DNA from: Mycolicibacterium hodleri
GTDB lineage: Bacteria > Actinomycetota > Actinomycetes > Mycobacteriales > Mycobacteriaceae
Reading direction: 5' to 3'
Length of the DNA: 64,000 nucleotides
Assembly (NCBI RefSeq): GCF_006439015.1
Contig: NZ_RCZG01000004.1
Coordinates: 436,733-500,732, forward strand
Position numbers and translations under genes: made by a program. This document shows, piece by piece, positions 34,101 to 42,640 of this stretch. The notes under the pieces were generated by a model, which did no database searches, was not told where the DNA came from, and saw only the letters and a list, made by a program, of their open reading frames with translations. Position 1 is the stretch's first letter. Each line of letters begins with the position of its first letter.

Positions 34101-34164
34101 GCCCGATCAGAATCCGGCTACGTCGAGTCAGCTTCGGCATTCGTGCCGCGGGCCGCATCCCCAC
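31150..34164 (-). CDS. UPF0182 family large membrane protein (Rv3193c homolog)
   Basis: 1004 residues. After a basic N-terminus come about seven membrane helices in the first 310 residues ([36 protein letters not shown]), then a large extracytoplasmic domain with conserved [24 protein letters not shown] and [14 protein letters not shown] Pro/Gln-rich hinge and an Ala-rich coiled tail ([17 protein letters not shown]) close it. UPF0182 proteins are conserved in actinobacteria and cyanobacteria; their activity is not established. It is the first core-chromosome gene after the pseudogene, and its order relative to the next genes matches M. tuberculosis. Confidence 0.92.
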   Translation of the reverse strand: MGMRPAARMPKLTRRSRILIGLALAVVVLLLIGPRLIDTYVDWLWFGELGYRSVFTTTLLTRLIVFLAAAFLIGGVVFASLTLAYRNRPVFVPTAGPNDPVARYRTSVMARLRLFGIGVPVFIGLLAGIVGQTYWIQVQLFLHGGQFGVADPQFGMDLGFYAFDLPFYRLVLNFLFVATFLGLLANLLGHYLFGGIRLSGRTGAVSRSARIQLVTLVGTLVLLKAFAYWLDRYELLSHTRGGKPFTGAGYTDINAVLPAKLILLAIALICAVAVFSAVFLRDLRIPAIGVVLLLLSSMIVGAGWPLIVEQFSVKPNAAQKESEYISRSITATRQAYGLTDQSVTYRDYSGDAQTTAQQVASDRATTSNIRLLDPTIVSPAFTQFQQGKNFYFFPDQLAIDRYDGPDGNLRDYVVAARELNPDRLIDNQRDWINRHTVFTHGNGFIASPANTVRGVANDPNQNGGYPEFLASVVGANGSVVSPGPAPLDQPRIYYGPVIANTTEDYAIVGRNGTDREYDYETNTDTKNYTYSGTGGVQVGNWLARSVFAAKYAERNFLFSNVIGENSRILFNRDPAKRVEAVAPWLTTDTTVYPAIVNKRMVWIVDGYTTLDNYPYSQLTSLSSATADSTEVALNRLALDKQVSYIRNSVKATVDAYDGTVTLYAQDEADPVLKAWESVFPGTVKPKSDISPELQAHLRYPEDLFKVQRSLLAKYHVNDPVTFFSTSDFWDVPLDPNPTASSFQPPYYIVAKDIASNDSSASFQLTSAMNRFRRDFLAAYISASSDPSTYGKITVLTIPGQVNGPKLAFNAISTDTAVSQDLGVIGRDNQNRIRWGNLLTLPVAQGGLLYVAPVYASPGASDAASSYPRLIRVAMLYNDKVGYGPTVSDALDELFGAGAGATATGPAPTELPNGQPSPPAANPAPGQPQATPPPNSQGQAPEVSVPAGAVPGGTTQLTAAKAAALQGVQSALDAMQKAQQGGNFAEYGQALQNLDDAMAKYRDAK

Positions 34165-34226
34165 TCGTCAACTCCATCTTGGTCGCACGCCGCGATTTCG
34201 ACGTGCCATAACTCTACGCATTGGCC

Positions 34227-34328
34227 CCGGTACATTCCCCGGTCGCTACGCTCCTGCCCTCCGGTACATTCCCCGGTCGCTACGCTCCTGCCCTCCGGTA
34301 CATTCCCCGGTCGCTACGCTCCTGCCCC
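34227..34328 (+). repeat. Three tandem copies of a 34-bp repeat
   Basis: Units start at 34227, 34261 and 34295, each running CCGGTACATTCCCCGGTCGC and on to CTCCTGCCC. The same 34-bp family, in inverse orientation, forms a four-copy array at 51557-51692. It lies between the UPF0182 gene start and the PDZ protease gene end. Confidence 0.9.
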
Positions 34329-34341
34329 CCGAAGCGCCTTC

Positions 34342-35373
34342 TCAGCAATGGGGAGGTTCGCCACCGGCGGAATAGGTCTTCAGAGCATCTATCGCGCCCG
34401 TGAGGTTCTCGACCCTGATCAACTGCAGGCCGTCGTCGTGGGCGGACACCGCCTCGTCACAGTTCTCCGACGGGACCATGAACACCGTCGCTCCGGCTTC
34501 CTTTGCGGCGTACATCTTGTGGGTGATGCCGCCGATGGGGCCGATCTTGCCGTCGCCGGTGATCGTTCCGGTGCCGGCCACGAACTTGCCACCGTTGATG
34601 TCGCCCGTAGTGAGCTTGTCGACGACCGCGAGGCTGAACATCAGGCCCGCAGAAGGGCCGCCGATGTTGGCGAGGTTGAAGTCGATGGTGAACGGCGCCC
34701 ACGGCGCGTCGAGCACGCCGACGCCGAGGAAGCCGTAGTCACGGTCGGGGTTCTTGCCCAACGTGATCGTCGTCGTGCCGAGGGAACCGTCCTTGCGGCG
34801 ATAGTCGATACCGAGCTGGTCGCCGGGCTTGGTTGCCTTCAGGATCGCCGTGAACTCGTCGAGGGTCGCCACCGGCTTGTCGTTGACCAGGTCGATGGCG
34901 TCGCCTTCCTTGAGCTTGCCCGCCGACGGTCCCGGATCGGTGACGTTCTGGACCGTGACGGCCTTGGGGTACTTGAGGTACCCCAGCGCCGCGTACTCCG
35001 CGCTGTCCTCGGACTGCTTGAAGTCGGTCGTGTTCTCCTTGTCGATGTCGTCCTTCGACTTGTCCGGCGGATAGACCAGGTCGCGCGGCACCAGCTGTTC
35101 GTTGCCCGACATCCACAGCCGCAACGCCTGACCCAGCGTCAGGCCGTCACTCTGGCTGACTGTCGTCATGTTGAGGTTTCCCGACGTGGGCTTCACCTCC
35201 GTGCCCCGGATGTCGACGACCTGTTTTCCTTCGACGTCACCGAGCGTGTTGAACGTCGGACCAGGACCCAGACCGACGAACGGAACCGTCACCACGGAAA
35301 GCAGCAGACCAAAGGCGACGATCGGTACCAGCGCCACCACCAGCGTCAAGACGCGCCTGTTCGCTCCATCCAT
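34342..35373 (-). CDS. PDZ domain-containing Lon-like (S16) serine protease (Rv3194c homolog)
   Basis: 343 residues from the ATG at 35373 (MDGANRRVLTLVVALVPIVA); the frame stays open upstream but the homologous start is here. There is one N-terminal membrane helix, a PDZ domain (about 130-210, LKEGDAIDLVNDKPVATLDE) and a C-terminal S16 protease domain with catalytic Ser in NIGGPSAGLMFSLAV and Lys in PIGGITHKMYAAKEAG. It lacks the AAA domain of Lon and is probably a membrane-anchored periplasmic or extracytoplasmic protease. It is divergent from the metalloprotease-like gene at 35501. Confidence 0.9.
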   Translation of the reverse strand: MDGANRRVLTLVVALVPIVAFGLLLSVVTVPFVGLGPGPTFNTLGDVEGKQVVDIRGTEVKPTSGNLNMTTVSQSDGLTLGQALRLWMSGNEQLVPRDLVYPPDKSKDDIDKENTTDFKQSEDSAEYAALGYLKYPKAVTVQNVTDPGPSAGKLKEGDAIDLVNDKPVATLDEFTAILKATKPGDQLGIDYRRKDGSLGTTTITLGKNPDRDYGFLGVGVLDAPWAPFTIDFNLANIGGPSAGLMFSLAVVDKLTTGDINGGKFVAGTGTITGDGKIGPIGGITHKMYAAKEAGATVFMVPSENCDEAVSAHDDGLQLIRVENLTGAIDALKTYSAGGEPPHC

Positions 35374-35500
35374 CACGGAGCCCACATTAGGGGTCGCCAC
35401 GACCGATCCCCCGGTCGCTCCGCTCATACCCGAGGCGAGTTCACTCTCAGCGTGACCCGTGATCCCGCGCCAACCACCGGGGGTGAGTACCGTGGCAGCC

Positions 35501-36865
35501 ATGGCTGACCTGCCCTTCGGCTTCTCCTCGGGAGACGACCCCGAGCGCCCCGACGGTGAGAATGACCGCAAGAAGGACCCGGACGACGGGTCTCCAGCGA
35601 ATCCGTTCGGATTCGGTGGCGGCGACTTCGACATGAACAACCTCGGTCAGATCTTCTCCAAGCTGGGCGAGATGTTCAGCGGCGCAGGAACCTCGATGGC
35701 GGGAGGAGGCCAGGCAGGCGCGGTCAACTACGACCTGGCCCGCCAGCTGGCATCCAGTTCGATCGGGTTCGTCAAACCGGTTCCGGAGCAGACCAGTGCG
35801 GCAATCGTTGACGCGGTGCGGTTGGCCGACACGTGGCTCGACGGCGTCACTCCCCTGCCCGCCGGCACTACCGGCACCGTGGCGTGGACGCCCAGTGAAT
35901 GGGTCGACAACACCCTTGCCACCTGGAAGCGGTTGTGCGACCCCGTCGCCGAGCAGATGTCTACGGTGTGGGCGTCGGCTCTGCCCGAGGAAGCCAAGGC
36001 CATGGCGGGCCCGCTGATGGCCATGATGACCCAAATGGGGGGCATGGCGTTCGGCTCGCAACTCGGCCAAGCCCTCGGGACCTTGTCGCGAGAAGTGTTG
36101 ACCTCCACCGACATTGGGTTGCCCCTCGGCCCCAAGGGGGTGGCCGCCCTGATGCCCGAGGCCATCGAGTCGCTGGCCGAAGGGCTCGAGCAGCCGCGCA
36201 GCGAGATCATGATGTTCCTCGCAGCTCGCGAAGCAGCCCATCATCGCCTGTTCAGCCACGTGCCCTGGCTACCGGTCCAACTTCTCAACGCCGTCGAGGC
36301 GTTCGCGCGCGGCATGAAGGTCGACATGGGCGGTATCGAGGACTTCGCCGCGGGGTTCAATCCCGCGTCCCTGACCGACCCGTCGGCCATGGAGCAACTG
36401 CTCAACCAGGGCATCTTCGAGCCGAAGTCGACACCCGAGCAGATCGCGGCCCTCGAGCGGCTCGAGACGCTGCTGGCTCTCATCGAGGGCTGGGTGCAGA
36501 CCGTCGTGTCCGCCGCGTTGGGCGACCGCATCCCGGGGACGTCCGCACTCAGCGAGACGCTTCGCCGTCGGCGCGCCACGGGCGGGCCCGCCGAGCAGAC
36601 CTTCGCCACACTCGTCGGTCTGGAACTGCGGCCCCGAAAGCTGCGGGAGGCCGCGGTCTTGTGGGAGCGGCTGACCGAGGCCGTCGGCGCGGACGCCCGG
36701 GACGGCGTATGGCAACACCCCGACCTGCTCCCCGGTGCCGACGACCTCGACGAACCAGCCGGCTTCATCGACCGCGTGATGGGTGGCGACACCAGCGGCA
36801 TCGATCAGGCGATCGCCGACCTCGAGAAGGACTTCAACGACGGCCCCGGGGACGACTCGAAGTAG
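35501..36865 (+). CDS. Zinc-dependent metalloprotease-like protein, DUF2342 family (Rv3195 homolog)
   Basis: 454 residues from MADLPFGFSSGDDPERPDGE (the ATG at 35459 is in frame but precedes the conserved start). A Gly-rich N-terminal segment (NPFGFGGGDFDMNNLGQIFS) leads into the conserved domain with MFLAAREAAHHRLFSHVPWL, the putative metal-binding helix, and GAREPLTEAV-like C-terminal helices. The family (TIGR03624, DUF2342) is annotated as hydrolase or metallopeptidase and is conserved in actinobacteria without firm biochemistry. It probably shares regulatory DNA with the divergent PDZ protease. Confidence 0.88.
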   Translation: MADLPFGFSSGDDPERPDGENDRKKDPDDGSPANPFGFGGGDFDMNNLGQIFSKLGEMFSGAGTSMAGGGQAGAVNYDLARQLASSSIGFVKPVPEQTSAAIVDAVRLADTWLDGVTPLPAGTTGTVAWTPSEWVDNTLATWKRLCDPVAEQMSTVWASALPEEAKAMAGPLMAMMTQMGGMAFGSQLGQALGTLSREVLTSTDIGLPLGPKGVAALMPEAIESLAEGLEQPRSEIMMFLAAREAAHHRLFSHVPWLPVQLLNAVEAFARGMKVDMGGIEDFAAGFNPASLTDPSAMEQLLNQGIFEPKSTPEQIAALERLETLLALIEGWVQTVVSAALGDRIPGTSALSETLRRRRATGGPAEQTFATLVGLELRPRKLREAAVLWERLTEAVGADARDGVWQHPDLLPGADDLDEPAGFIDRVMGGDTSGIDQAIADLEKDFNDGPGDDSK

Positions 36866-36935
36866 TTCATCCCCAACTCCCGGGACCTGTGGATAACTCC
36901 AACACGGGTGCGGGACGCCGTGGCACATTCGTCGC

Positions 36936-37778
36936 ATGCCGAGCCACACACTGAACCCGGCCATGCCGGTGCTGGTCCGGCCCGACGGTGTCGTCCAGGT
37001 CGGGTGGGATCCGCGCCGTGCCAAGCTCGTCGAGCCGCCGGACGGGTTGTCGGCCGCGGCGCTGGCCGACCTGCTGCGCGCGATGCAGTCCGGTGTGACC
37101 GACTCCGACCTGCGAGCACTGGCCGTGAACCGCGGCATCGTCGATGCCACCGCCATGACGGATCTGGTGACCTCGCTGGTCGAAGGCGGCCTCGCCACTG
37201 CCACACCTGCGCACACCCGGTCGGCCTCCATCCGCATTCACGGCCGAGGCCCGCTATCGGATCTGCTGGCGAGCGGCCTGCGGTGTTCCGGTGCCCGGGT
37301 CAAGCAGAGCAGGCTCAACCACGCGGGCGTCACTCCGGGGTCGGCCGACCTCGTGGTACTCGCGGATTTCCTCGTCGCAGATCCCCACGTGCTGCGGGAC
37401 CTCCATCGGGAGCGGATACCGCACCTGCCGGTGCGGGTGCGTGACGGCACGGGGCTAATCGGCCCGTTGGTGATCCCCGGTGTCACGAGCTGCCTCGGCT
37501 GCGCCGACCTATACCGCAGCGACCGTGACGCGGCATGGCCGGCCGTGGCCGCCCAGTTGCGCGATGCCGTCGGCAGCGCCGATCGCGCGACCATGCTCGG
37601 CACCGCAGCGCTGGCGTTGAACCAGGTGGACCGCGTCATTCAGGCCGTGCACGAGTCCGACGATCCGCGCCGTAACGGGCCTCCGCCGCCAACTCTCGAC
37701 ACCACGCTGGAGTACGACGTCCGCACCGGATCGACCACGAGCCGCCGCTGGTCGCGTCACCCCCGCTGTGAGTGCTGA
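36936..37778 (+). CDS. E1-like/TOMM cyclodehydratase-type zinc protein without partner (Rv3196 homolog)
   Basis: 280 residues. The central region carries a Rossmann-like E1 fold (SIRIHGRGPLSDLLASGLRC, DLVVLADFLVADPHVL), then VIPGVTSCLGCADLYRSDRD and a C-terminal HPRCEC, giving a CxxC/CxC zinc site. This combination matches the E1-like (ThiF/'C') component of thiazole/oxazole-modified peptide cyclodehydratases and related leader-binding proteins. No YcaO domain, precursor peptide or dehydrogenase lies nearby; flanking genes are housekeeping. The role in mycobacteria is unknown. Confidence 0.78.
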   Translation: MPSHTLNPAMPVLVRPDGVVQVGWDPRRAKLVEPPDGLSAAALADLLRAMQSGVTDSDLRALAVNRGIVDATAMTDLVTSLVEGGLATATPAHTRSASIRIHGRGPLSDLLASGLRCSGARVKQSRLNHAGVTPGSADLVVLADFLVADPHVLRDLHRERIPHLPVRVRDGTGLIGPLVIPGVTSCLGCADLYRSDRDAAWPAVAAQLRDAVGSADRATMLGTAALALNQVDRVIQAVHESDDPRRNGPPPPTLDTTLEYDVRTGSTTSRRWSRHPRCEC

Positions 37779-37893
37779 GCCCTCCTGGAGCTTCGGCGTC
37801 GGCGAAGGTGGCGAACTGGCGAACCACAGCAGTCATTAATTCGTAGCCACCTCTTGATGGTCTGCCCTTAGCTTCGTGATGGATGATGGTGAA

Positions 37894-39225
37894 GTGGCAG
37901 ACATCAAGCGTGGCCGAGCGGCCCGCAACGCGAAGCTCGCCAGCTTGCCGGTCGGCATCGCAGGTCGTGCGGCGCTGGGTTTCGGCAAGCGGCTGACCGG
38001 GTCGTCCAAGGACGAAGTCAACGCAGAGTTGATGGAGAAGGCGGCCAACCAACTCTTCACCGTTCTCGGTGAACTCAAGGGCGGCGCGATGAAGGTCGGG
38101 CAGGCGCTGTCGGTGATGGAGGCCGCCGTACCCGAACAGTTCGGCGAGCCCTATCGCGAGGCGCTGACCAAGCTGCAGAAGGATGCCCCACCACTGCCAG
38201 CGGCCAAGGTGCATCGCGTGCTCGACGCGCAACTCGGCACCAAGTGGCGGGAGAGATTCGCCTCCTTCGACGACACCCCCATCGCCTCGGCCAGCATCGG
38301 CCAGGTACACAGGGCCGTGTGGTCCGACGGCCGCGACGTCGCCGTGAAGATCCAATATCCCGGGGCCGACGAAGCGCTGCGGGCGGACCTCAAGACCATG
38401 AGGCGGATGGTCTCGGTGTTCCGACAGCTGTCCCCTGGCGCCGACGTCCAAGGCGTCGTTGACGAACTGATTGAACGCACCGAGATGGAACTCGACTACC
38501 GGTTGGAGGCGGCGAACCAGCGCGCCTTCGCCAAGGGCTATCACGACCATCCGCACTTCTTCGTTCCCGCGGTCGTCGCCAGCGCGCCCAAGGTGGTCGT
38601 CGCGGAGTGGATCGAGGGCATTCCGATGGCCCAGATCATCCGCACCGGCACGCCGGAGCAGCGAGACATCATCGGCACGCGCCTCTTCGAGCTGACCTAC
38701 GACGCGCCCGGGCGCATCGAGATGATGCACGGTGACGCCCATCCCGGAAACTTCATGCTGCTACCCGGGGACAAGCTGGGGGTACTCGACTTCGGAGCCG
38801 TGGCCCCGATGCCGGGCGGCCTGCCGATCGAGCTGGGGCTGATGGTGCGCTACGCGCTCGCCAAGGACTACGACCACTTGCTGCCCACCATGGAGAAGGC
38901 CGGCTTCATTCAGAAGGGGCAGAAGGGCGAGCAGGTGTCGCCCCGCGAAATCGACGAAATGCTGCGCCAGTACGTCGAACCGGTTCAGGTCGACGTGTTC
39001 CACTACACCCGCAAGTGGCTACAGAACATGGCGGCGTCGAACATGGACAATTTCTCGGCCGACGCGATCAGAACGGCCCGCGCGATGGACCTGCCTGCCA
39101 ACCTGGCGATCCCGATGCGGGTCATCGCCTCGGTCGTAGCGATCTCGTGTCAGCTCGGTGCTCACATCCCCACGAAAGCGCTTGCACTGGAACTCATTCC
39201 AGGTTTCGCCGACGAGGCTGCCTAG
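37894..39225 (+). CDS. ABC1/UbiB-family atypical kinase (Rv3197 homolog)
   Basis: About 443 residues from a GTG at 37894 (VADIKRGRAARNAKLASLPV); in-frame ATGs at 37876/37879 are alternatives. ABC1 hallmarks are present: the KxGQ motif (LKGGAMKVGQALSVMEAAVP), the Ala-rich loop (ASASIGQVHRAVW), the Lys in VAVKIQYPG, and the catalytic segments MMHGDAHPGNFML and LDFGAV. UbiB-like proteins bind ATP and influence lipid or quinone metabolism. In M. tuberculosis Rv3197 is reported as a macrolide-binding ATPase, and it sits next to whiB7 as here, so a role in intrinsic macrolide resistance is likely. Confidence 0.9.
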   Translation: MADIKRGRAARNAKLASLPVGIAGRAALGFGKRLTGSSKDEVNAELMEKAANQLFTVLGELKGGAMKVGQALSVMEAAVPEQFGEPYREALTKLQKDAPPLPAAKVHRVLDAQLGTKWRERFASFDDTPIASASIGQVHRAVWSDGRDVAVKIQYPGADEALRADLKTMRRMVSVFRQLSPGADVQGVVDELIERTEMELDYRLEAANQRAFAKGYHDHPHFFVPAVVASAPKVVVAEWIEGIPMAQIIRTGTPEQRDIIGTRLFELTYDAPGRIEMMHGDAHPGNFMLLPGDKLGVLDFGAVAPMPGGLPIELGLMVRYALAKDYDHLLPTMEKAGFIQKGQKGEQVSPREIDEMLRQYVEPVQVDVFHYTRKWLQNMAASNMDNFSADAIRTARAMDLPANLAIPMRVIASVVAISCQLGAHIPTKALALELIPGFADEAA

Positions 39226-39262
39226 ACCCAGCAATACGTGGAGCTAGGCAGCCTCTTGCCCG

Positions 39263-39544
39263 CTACGCGGCTGCAGGGTTCGCAACGGGGCTCTTACGGG
39301 GGCGACCGCGGGGCCGCTTGCGGGCCACCACGGTTCCGCGGTCGATGATCTCGCCACCCCAAACTCCCCAGGGCTCTTGGCGTTCCAACGCCTCCGCGAG
39401 GCACTGGCGCCGAAGCGGGCAGTCGGCGCACAGCACCTTGGCCCGTTCGAGTTCCATCGGGTTCTCGGCGAACCACAGGTCGGGGTCATTGACGTGACAC
39501 GGCACCGCCGCGAACGTCCTCTCGCGGCATGTCTGCGACGACAT
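39263..39544 (-). CDS. whiB7: WhiB7 iron-sulfur transcriptional regulator
   Basis: 93 residues from MSSQTCRERTFAAVPCHVND. Cys16, Cys39, Cys42 and Cys48 form the [4Fe-4S] ligand set (CADCPLRRQC). EPWGVWGGE (57-65) is the SigA-binding turn and RGRPRKS (79-85) the AT-hook that defines WhiB7. WhiB7 activates intrinsic resistance genes upon ribosome inhibition or amino-acid stress. It has a leader of about 380 nt with an upstream ORF and hairpins, as in other mycobacteria. It lies between the ABC1 kinase (convergent) and uvrD2. Confidence 0.97.
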   Translation of the reverse strand: MSSQTCRERTFAAVPCHVNDPDLWFAENPMELERAKVLCADCPLRRQCLAEALERQEPWGVWGGEIIDRGTVVARKRPRGRPRKSPVANPAAA

Positions 39545-39614
39545 GTCCGAATCACCTTCTTCCTGGTCTAAGTCGATCGGCCATCTGTCTGTCTCGATGG
39601 ATCTGCGACCAGGT

Positions 39615-39672
39615 TTTCGGTGGGCCCCGAAAGTAATCTGGCCACGGATCCGGTGTGTCGGGTCCGTGGCCA
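39615..39672 (-). promoter_or_regulatory. whiB7 leader hairpins (attenuator candidate)
   Basis: TGGCCACGGA (39639-39648) and TCCGTGGCCA (39663-39672) form a perfect 10-bp stem just after the upstream ORF. A second stem (TTTCGG/CCGAAA, about 39615-39635) lies closer to whiB7. In known mycobacterial whiB7 leaders, translation of the uORF decides whether such a hairpin stops transcription. Confidence 0.6.
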
Positions 39673-39691
39673 TATGGCTCTCGTGGCCTTC

Positions 39692-39889
39692 CTAGAAGGT
39701 GCCTCGATTCACGGACGCGACGGTCGCGGCGGCGGTACGTCGCTTCATCGCAAGAATGGCGTCCTGCGTGGCGACCGCCGGATGCCCCGCCGAAGGGGCG
39801 GAGGCAGCGGCATGGAGGGGCCACGACATGACGTCGGCGTTGGCAATGGTGCCGGAAATGGATACGCCGGAAAGCGAAGTGAAGATCAT
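39692..39889 (-). CDS. Upstream ORF in the whiB7 leader
   Basis: 65 codons (MIFTSLSGVSISGTIANADV...ASVNRGTF) with AAGGGAGGGG placed 8 nt before the ATG at 39889, between the whiB7 promoter and the leader hairpin. Its position matches the regulatory uORF of other mycobacterial whiB7 genes, which senses ribosome stalling. Confidence 0.6.
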   Translation of the reverse strand: MIFTSLSGVSISGTIANADVMSWPLHAAASAPSAGHPAVATQDAILAMKRRTAAATVASVNRGTF

Positions 39890-39932
39890 GCTGATGCCCC
39901 TCCCTTCTAGTCGACCGAATTAGACGTTTACG

Positions 39933-39970
39933 AGATTAGAGGCTAACACCCAAATTAGACAAGCAATTTT
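39933..39970 (-). promoter_or_regulatory. whiB7 autoregulated promoter
   Basis: On the minus strand: -35 TTGTCT (39962-39957), an 18-bp spacer, -10 TAATCT (39938-39933), with an AT-rich AAAATTGC (39970-39963) directly upstream of -35. An A/T tract at that place is the known WhiB7 AT-hook target in mycobacterial whiB7 promoters. Confidence 0.7.
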
Positions 39971-40025
39971 CTGACCTGCACGTTTGGCATGATCTTTACC
40001 AAACTTGGCGGTTTCCGGGTCCGGT

Positions 40026-42158
40026 TCAGTGCCGGGCCTTGACCAGCGCGAGCACATCGGGCCCGAACTGCTCGAGCTTCCTGGCGCCGATGCCGGGGAT
40101 GGCCACCAATGCAGCCTCGTCGGAAGGCAGCGTCTCGGCGATGGCCATCAACGTGTTGTCGGTGAACACCACGTATGCCGGCACCTTCATCTCCTTCGAC
40201 GTCTCGAGTCGCCACTCCTTGAGCTGGGCCAACAACTCATCGTCCAGGTCCGACGGGCACGTCTCACAGCGGCGCAACATGATCGCCGCCGGAGTGGACA
40301 GTGCGCTGTTGCAGATTCGGCAGCGTTGTGTGGCCCCGCGCTGCCGCCGGGGCTTGCTCGGCCCGTCATCGGCGCTGGCCTGCGGGGCGACGCCGTTGAG
40401 GAAGCGTGAGGGACGACGCCCCTGCCGACCGCCGGGAGTGCGGGCCAACGCCCAGCTGAGCGCCAAATGCACACGGGCCCTGGTGATTCCGACGTAGAGG
40501 AGACGCCGCTCCTCCTCGACCTGCTCGCTGTCCGCCCCGCGGGCCAACGCATGGGAGATGGGCAGCGTGCCGTCGGCCAGCCCGACGAGGAACACCGCAT
40601 CCCACTCCAAGCCCTTTGCCGCGTGCAACGACGCCAGAGTGACGCCCTGGACCACCGGAGGGTGTCGCGCGTCGGCCCGCTGCCGAAGCTCCGCCAGAAG
40701 CGCGCGCATGTCGAGCGAGGGCCGGACCGTGACTTCCTCCTCGACGAGCTCGACCAGCGCAGCCAGTGCCTCCCACCGTTCCCGCGCCCGAACACCCTGG
40801 GGCTCCTCGGCGGTGAGCCCCAGTGGCTCCAGCAGTTCGCGGATCACGGGTGGCAGATCCGCGCCCACCGCGTCGACGCGTTCAGCCGCCCGCTGCAGCG
40901 CCACCAATGCCTGCCGCACCTCCTGGCGGCTGAAAAAGCCCTCACCGCCACGTACCTGGAACGCCACACCCTGTGCAGTCAGCGCCTCTTCGTACGCCTC
41001 CGACTGCGCGTTGATGCGGTAGAGCACCGCGATCTCAGATGCCGCCGTGCCCGCCTCAATGAGCTTCTTGATGGTCTTGGCGACGGCAGTGGCCTCGGCG
41101 ACCTCGTCGGGATGCTCGTTGAACGTTGGTGTGGGGCCGGCGTCGCGCTGACCGATCAGGTGCAGCTTGCTGCCCGCCATGCGGCCGCGCGCCATCGAGA
41201 TCACGCGGTTGGCCAGAGACACCACCTGGGGAGTGGATCGGTAGTCCCGTTCCAGCCGGACCACCGACGCCTCGGGGAAGCGGCGCGAGAAGTCCAGCAG
41301 GTAACCGGGGGTGGCACCGGTGAACGAGTAGATGGTCTGGTTGGCGTCACCGACCACGGTCAAATCGTCGCGGTCGCCGAGCCAGGCGTTGAGCACCCGC
41401 TGCTGCAGAGGCGTGACGTCCTGATACTCGTCGACGACGAAACAGCGGTATCGGTCGCGGAACTCGCTCGCGACCGCGGCGTCGTTCTCGATGGCGGCAG
41501 CGGTGTGCAGCAACAGGTCATCGAAATCAAGGAGTGTCGTGCCGTCGCGGCGGGCCTTCATCGCCTCGTACCCGGCGTAGACGGTCGCGACGTTGGCGGC
41601 GTCCAGCGGGATGTCACGACCCGCCTCGGCGACCGCTGCCGCATAGCCCTCCGGGCTGATCAGCGACGACTTCGCCCACTCGATCTCACCGGCAAGATCG
41701 CGCACGTCGTCGGTACTGGCCTTGATCGACGCCCGGTTCGCGGCCTGCGCCACGACGCCGAACTTGCTGTCGAGGAGTTCCCAACCCGTATCGCCGACCA
41801 CCCTCGGCCAGAAGTACTGCAACTGGCGTCGAGCCGCCGCGTGGAACGTCATCGCCTGCACCGCGCCGGTGCCTGCGCCGTCGGCACCCTGCTCGTCCAA
41901 CGACCGCAGCCTGCCGCGCATCTCCCCCGCCGCCCGCGCGGTGAATGTCACCGCGAGTACCTGGCTAGGCGCGACGTGACCCGCGGCCACCAGATAGGCG
42001 ATCCGCCGGGTGATGGTGCGTGTCTTTCCCGTCCCCGCGCCCGCGAGCACGCAGACCGGACCGCGCGGCGCCTGGACGGCCTCGCGCTGCTCGTCGTCGA
42101 GGTCGCCGAGGAGTCGACTGAGAGCTGTGGTGGCGGCCGTGGGAGCCTGGGACGGCAT
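40026..42158 (-). CDS. uvrD2: UvrD2 DNA helicase
   Basis: About 710 residues from [20 protein letters not shown] (in-frame ATGs 3 and 10 codons upstream exist). SF1A motifs: Walker [21 protein letters not shown], DExx [20 protein letters not shown], motif [17 protein letters not shown], motif [18 protein letters not shown]. The C-terminal part has a four-Cys module (CRICNSALS ... RRCETCP) and an HRDC domain ([20 protein letters not shown]), the architecture specific to mycobacterial UvrD2, an essential 3'-5' helicase. It lies upstream of whiB7 on the same strand but behind its own large leader region. Confidence 0.95.
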   Translation of the reverse strand: MPSQAPTAATTALSRLLGDLDDEQREAVQAPRGPVCVLAGAGTGKTRTITRRIAYLVAAGHVAPSQVLAVTFTARAAGEMRGRLRSLDEQGADGAGTGAVQAMTFHAAARRQLQYFWPRVVGDTGWELLDSKFGVVAQAANRASIKASTDDVRDLAGEIEWAKSSLISPEGYAAAVAEAGRDIPLDAANVATVYAGYEAMKARRDGTTLLDFDDLLLHTAAAIENDAAVASEFRDRYRCFVVDEYQDVTPLQQRVLNAWLGDRDDLTVVGDANQTIYSFTGATPGYLLDFSRRFPEASVVRLERDYRSTPQVVSLANRVISMARGRMAGSKLHLIGQRDAGPTPTFNEHPDEVAEATAVAKTIKKLIEAGTAASEIAVLYRINAQSEAYEEALTAQGVAFQVRGGEGFFSRQEVRQALVALQRAAERVDAVGADLPPVIRELLEPLGLTAEEPQGVRARERWEALAALVELVEEEVTVRPSLDMRALLAELRQRADARHPPVVQGVTLASLHAAKGLEWDAVFLVGLADGTLPISHALARGADSEQVEEERRLLYVGITRARVHLALSWALARTPGGRQGRRPSRFLNGVAPQASADDGPSKPRRQRGATQRCRICNSALSTPAAIMLRRCETCPSDLDDELLAQLKEWRLETSKEMKVPAYVVFTDNTLMAIAETLPSDEAALVAIPGIGARKLEQFGPDVLALVKARH

Positions 42159-42265
42159 GGCGTCCATCTTGGCAGGACGTGGGGACAAAGGTTGATCGAC
42201 GCCCCGGCCGGGGACCCGGCCCTGGTTGGTGCAATATGCGCCGGATCCGATACGTTGACACCGCT

Positions 42266-42517
42266 ATGACAGGTAACAACGCCCAGCTGACCATGTACTC
42301 CACATCGTGGTGCGGCTACTGCGCACGGCTAAAGACCGCGCTGAAGTCCGCAGGCATCGGCTACACCGAGATCGACATCGAAGCCGACCCCAGCGCGGCC
42401 GAGTTCGTCGGCTCGGTCAACGGTGGCAACCATGTGGTTCCGACGGTGAAGTTCGCCGACGGATCGACGCTGACCAACCCCAGCCTCAAAGCGGTCCAGG
42501 CAAAGCTCGCCGCCTGA
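42266..42517 (+). CDS. mrx1: Mycoredoxin-1 (glutaredoxin-like)
   Basis: 83 residues from MTGNNAQLTMYSTSWCGYCA. The CGYC active site, the cis-Pro segment VPTVKFADGSTLTN and the short length identify mycoredoxin (Rv3198A type), which reduces mycothiol mixed disulfides. The longer frame from 42179 lacks homology before the conserved start. It is divergent from uvrD2 and converges on nudC across a 20-bp VNTR. Confidence 0.93.
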   Translation: MTGNNAQLTMYSTSWCGYCARLKTALKSAGIGYTEIDIEADPSAAEFVGSVNGGNHVVPTVKFADGSTLTNPSLKAVQAKLAA

Positions 42518-42531
42518 CTCAGTCGGCGAAG

Positions 42532-42640
42532 GGGCTGAACGGCCGAATCACGGGCTGAACGGCCGAATCACGGGCTGAACGGCCGAATCACGGGCTGAAC
42601 GGCCGAATCACGGGCTGAACGGCCGAATCACGGGCTGAAC
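42532..42640. repeat. 20-bp tandem repeat (about 5.5 copies) between mrx1 and nudC
   Basis: The unit GGGCTGAACGGCCGAATCAC starts at 42532, 42552, 42572, 42592 and 42612, with a partial copy to 42640. Copies are identical. The array forms the 3' ends of two convergent genes and includes the last codons and stop of nudC, whose C-terminus (AFSP) comes from the repeat edge. Confidence 0.95.

Noticed and set aside
34227..34328. CRISPR array possibility (also 42532-42640 and 51557-51692)
   Set aside because: The units are head-to-tail without unique spacers and no cas genes are present, so these are plain tandem repeats.
32698..35508. 936-residue plus-strand open frame
   Set aside because: It is antisense to the UPF0182 and PDZ-protease genes, is Arg/His/Val/Gly-rich from high-GC codon shadows, and has no domain.
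37636..38742. 368-residue minus-strand open frame
   Set aside because: Antisense to the ABC1 kinase gene; no recognisable domain.
40467..42269. 600-residue plus-strand open frame
   Set aside because: Antisense shadow of uvrD2, which has all helicase motifs.
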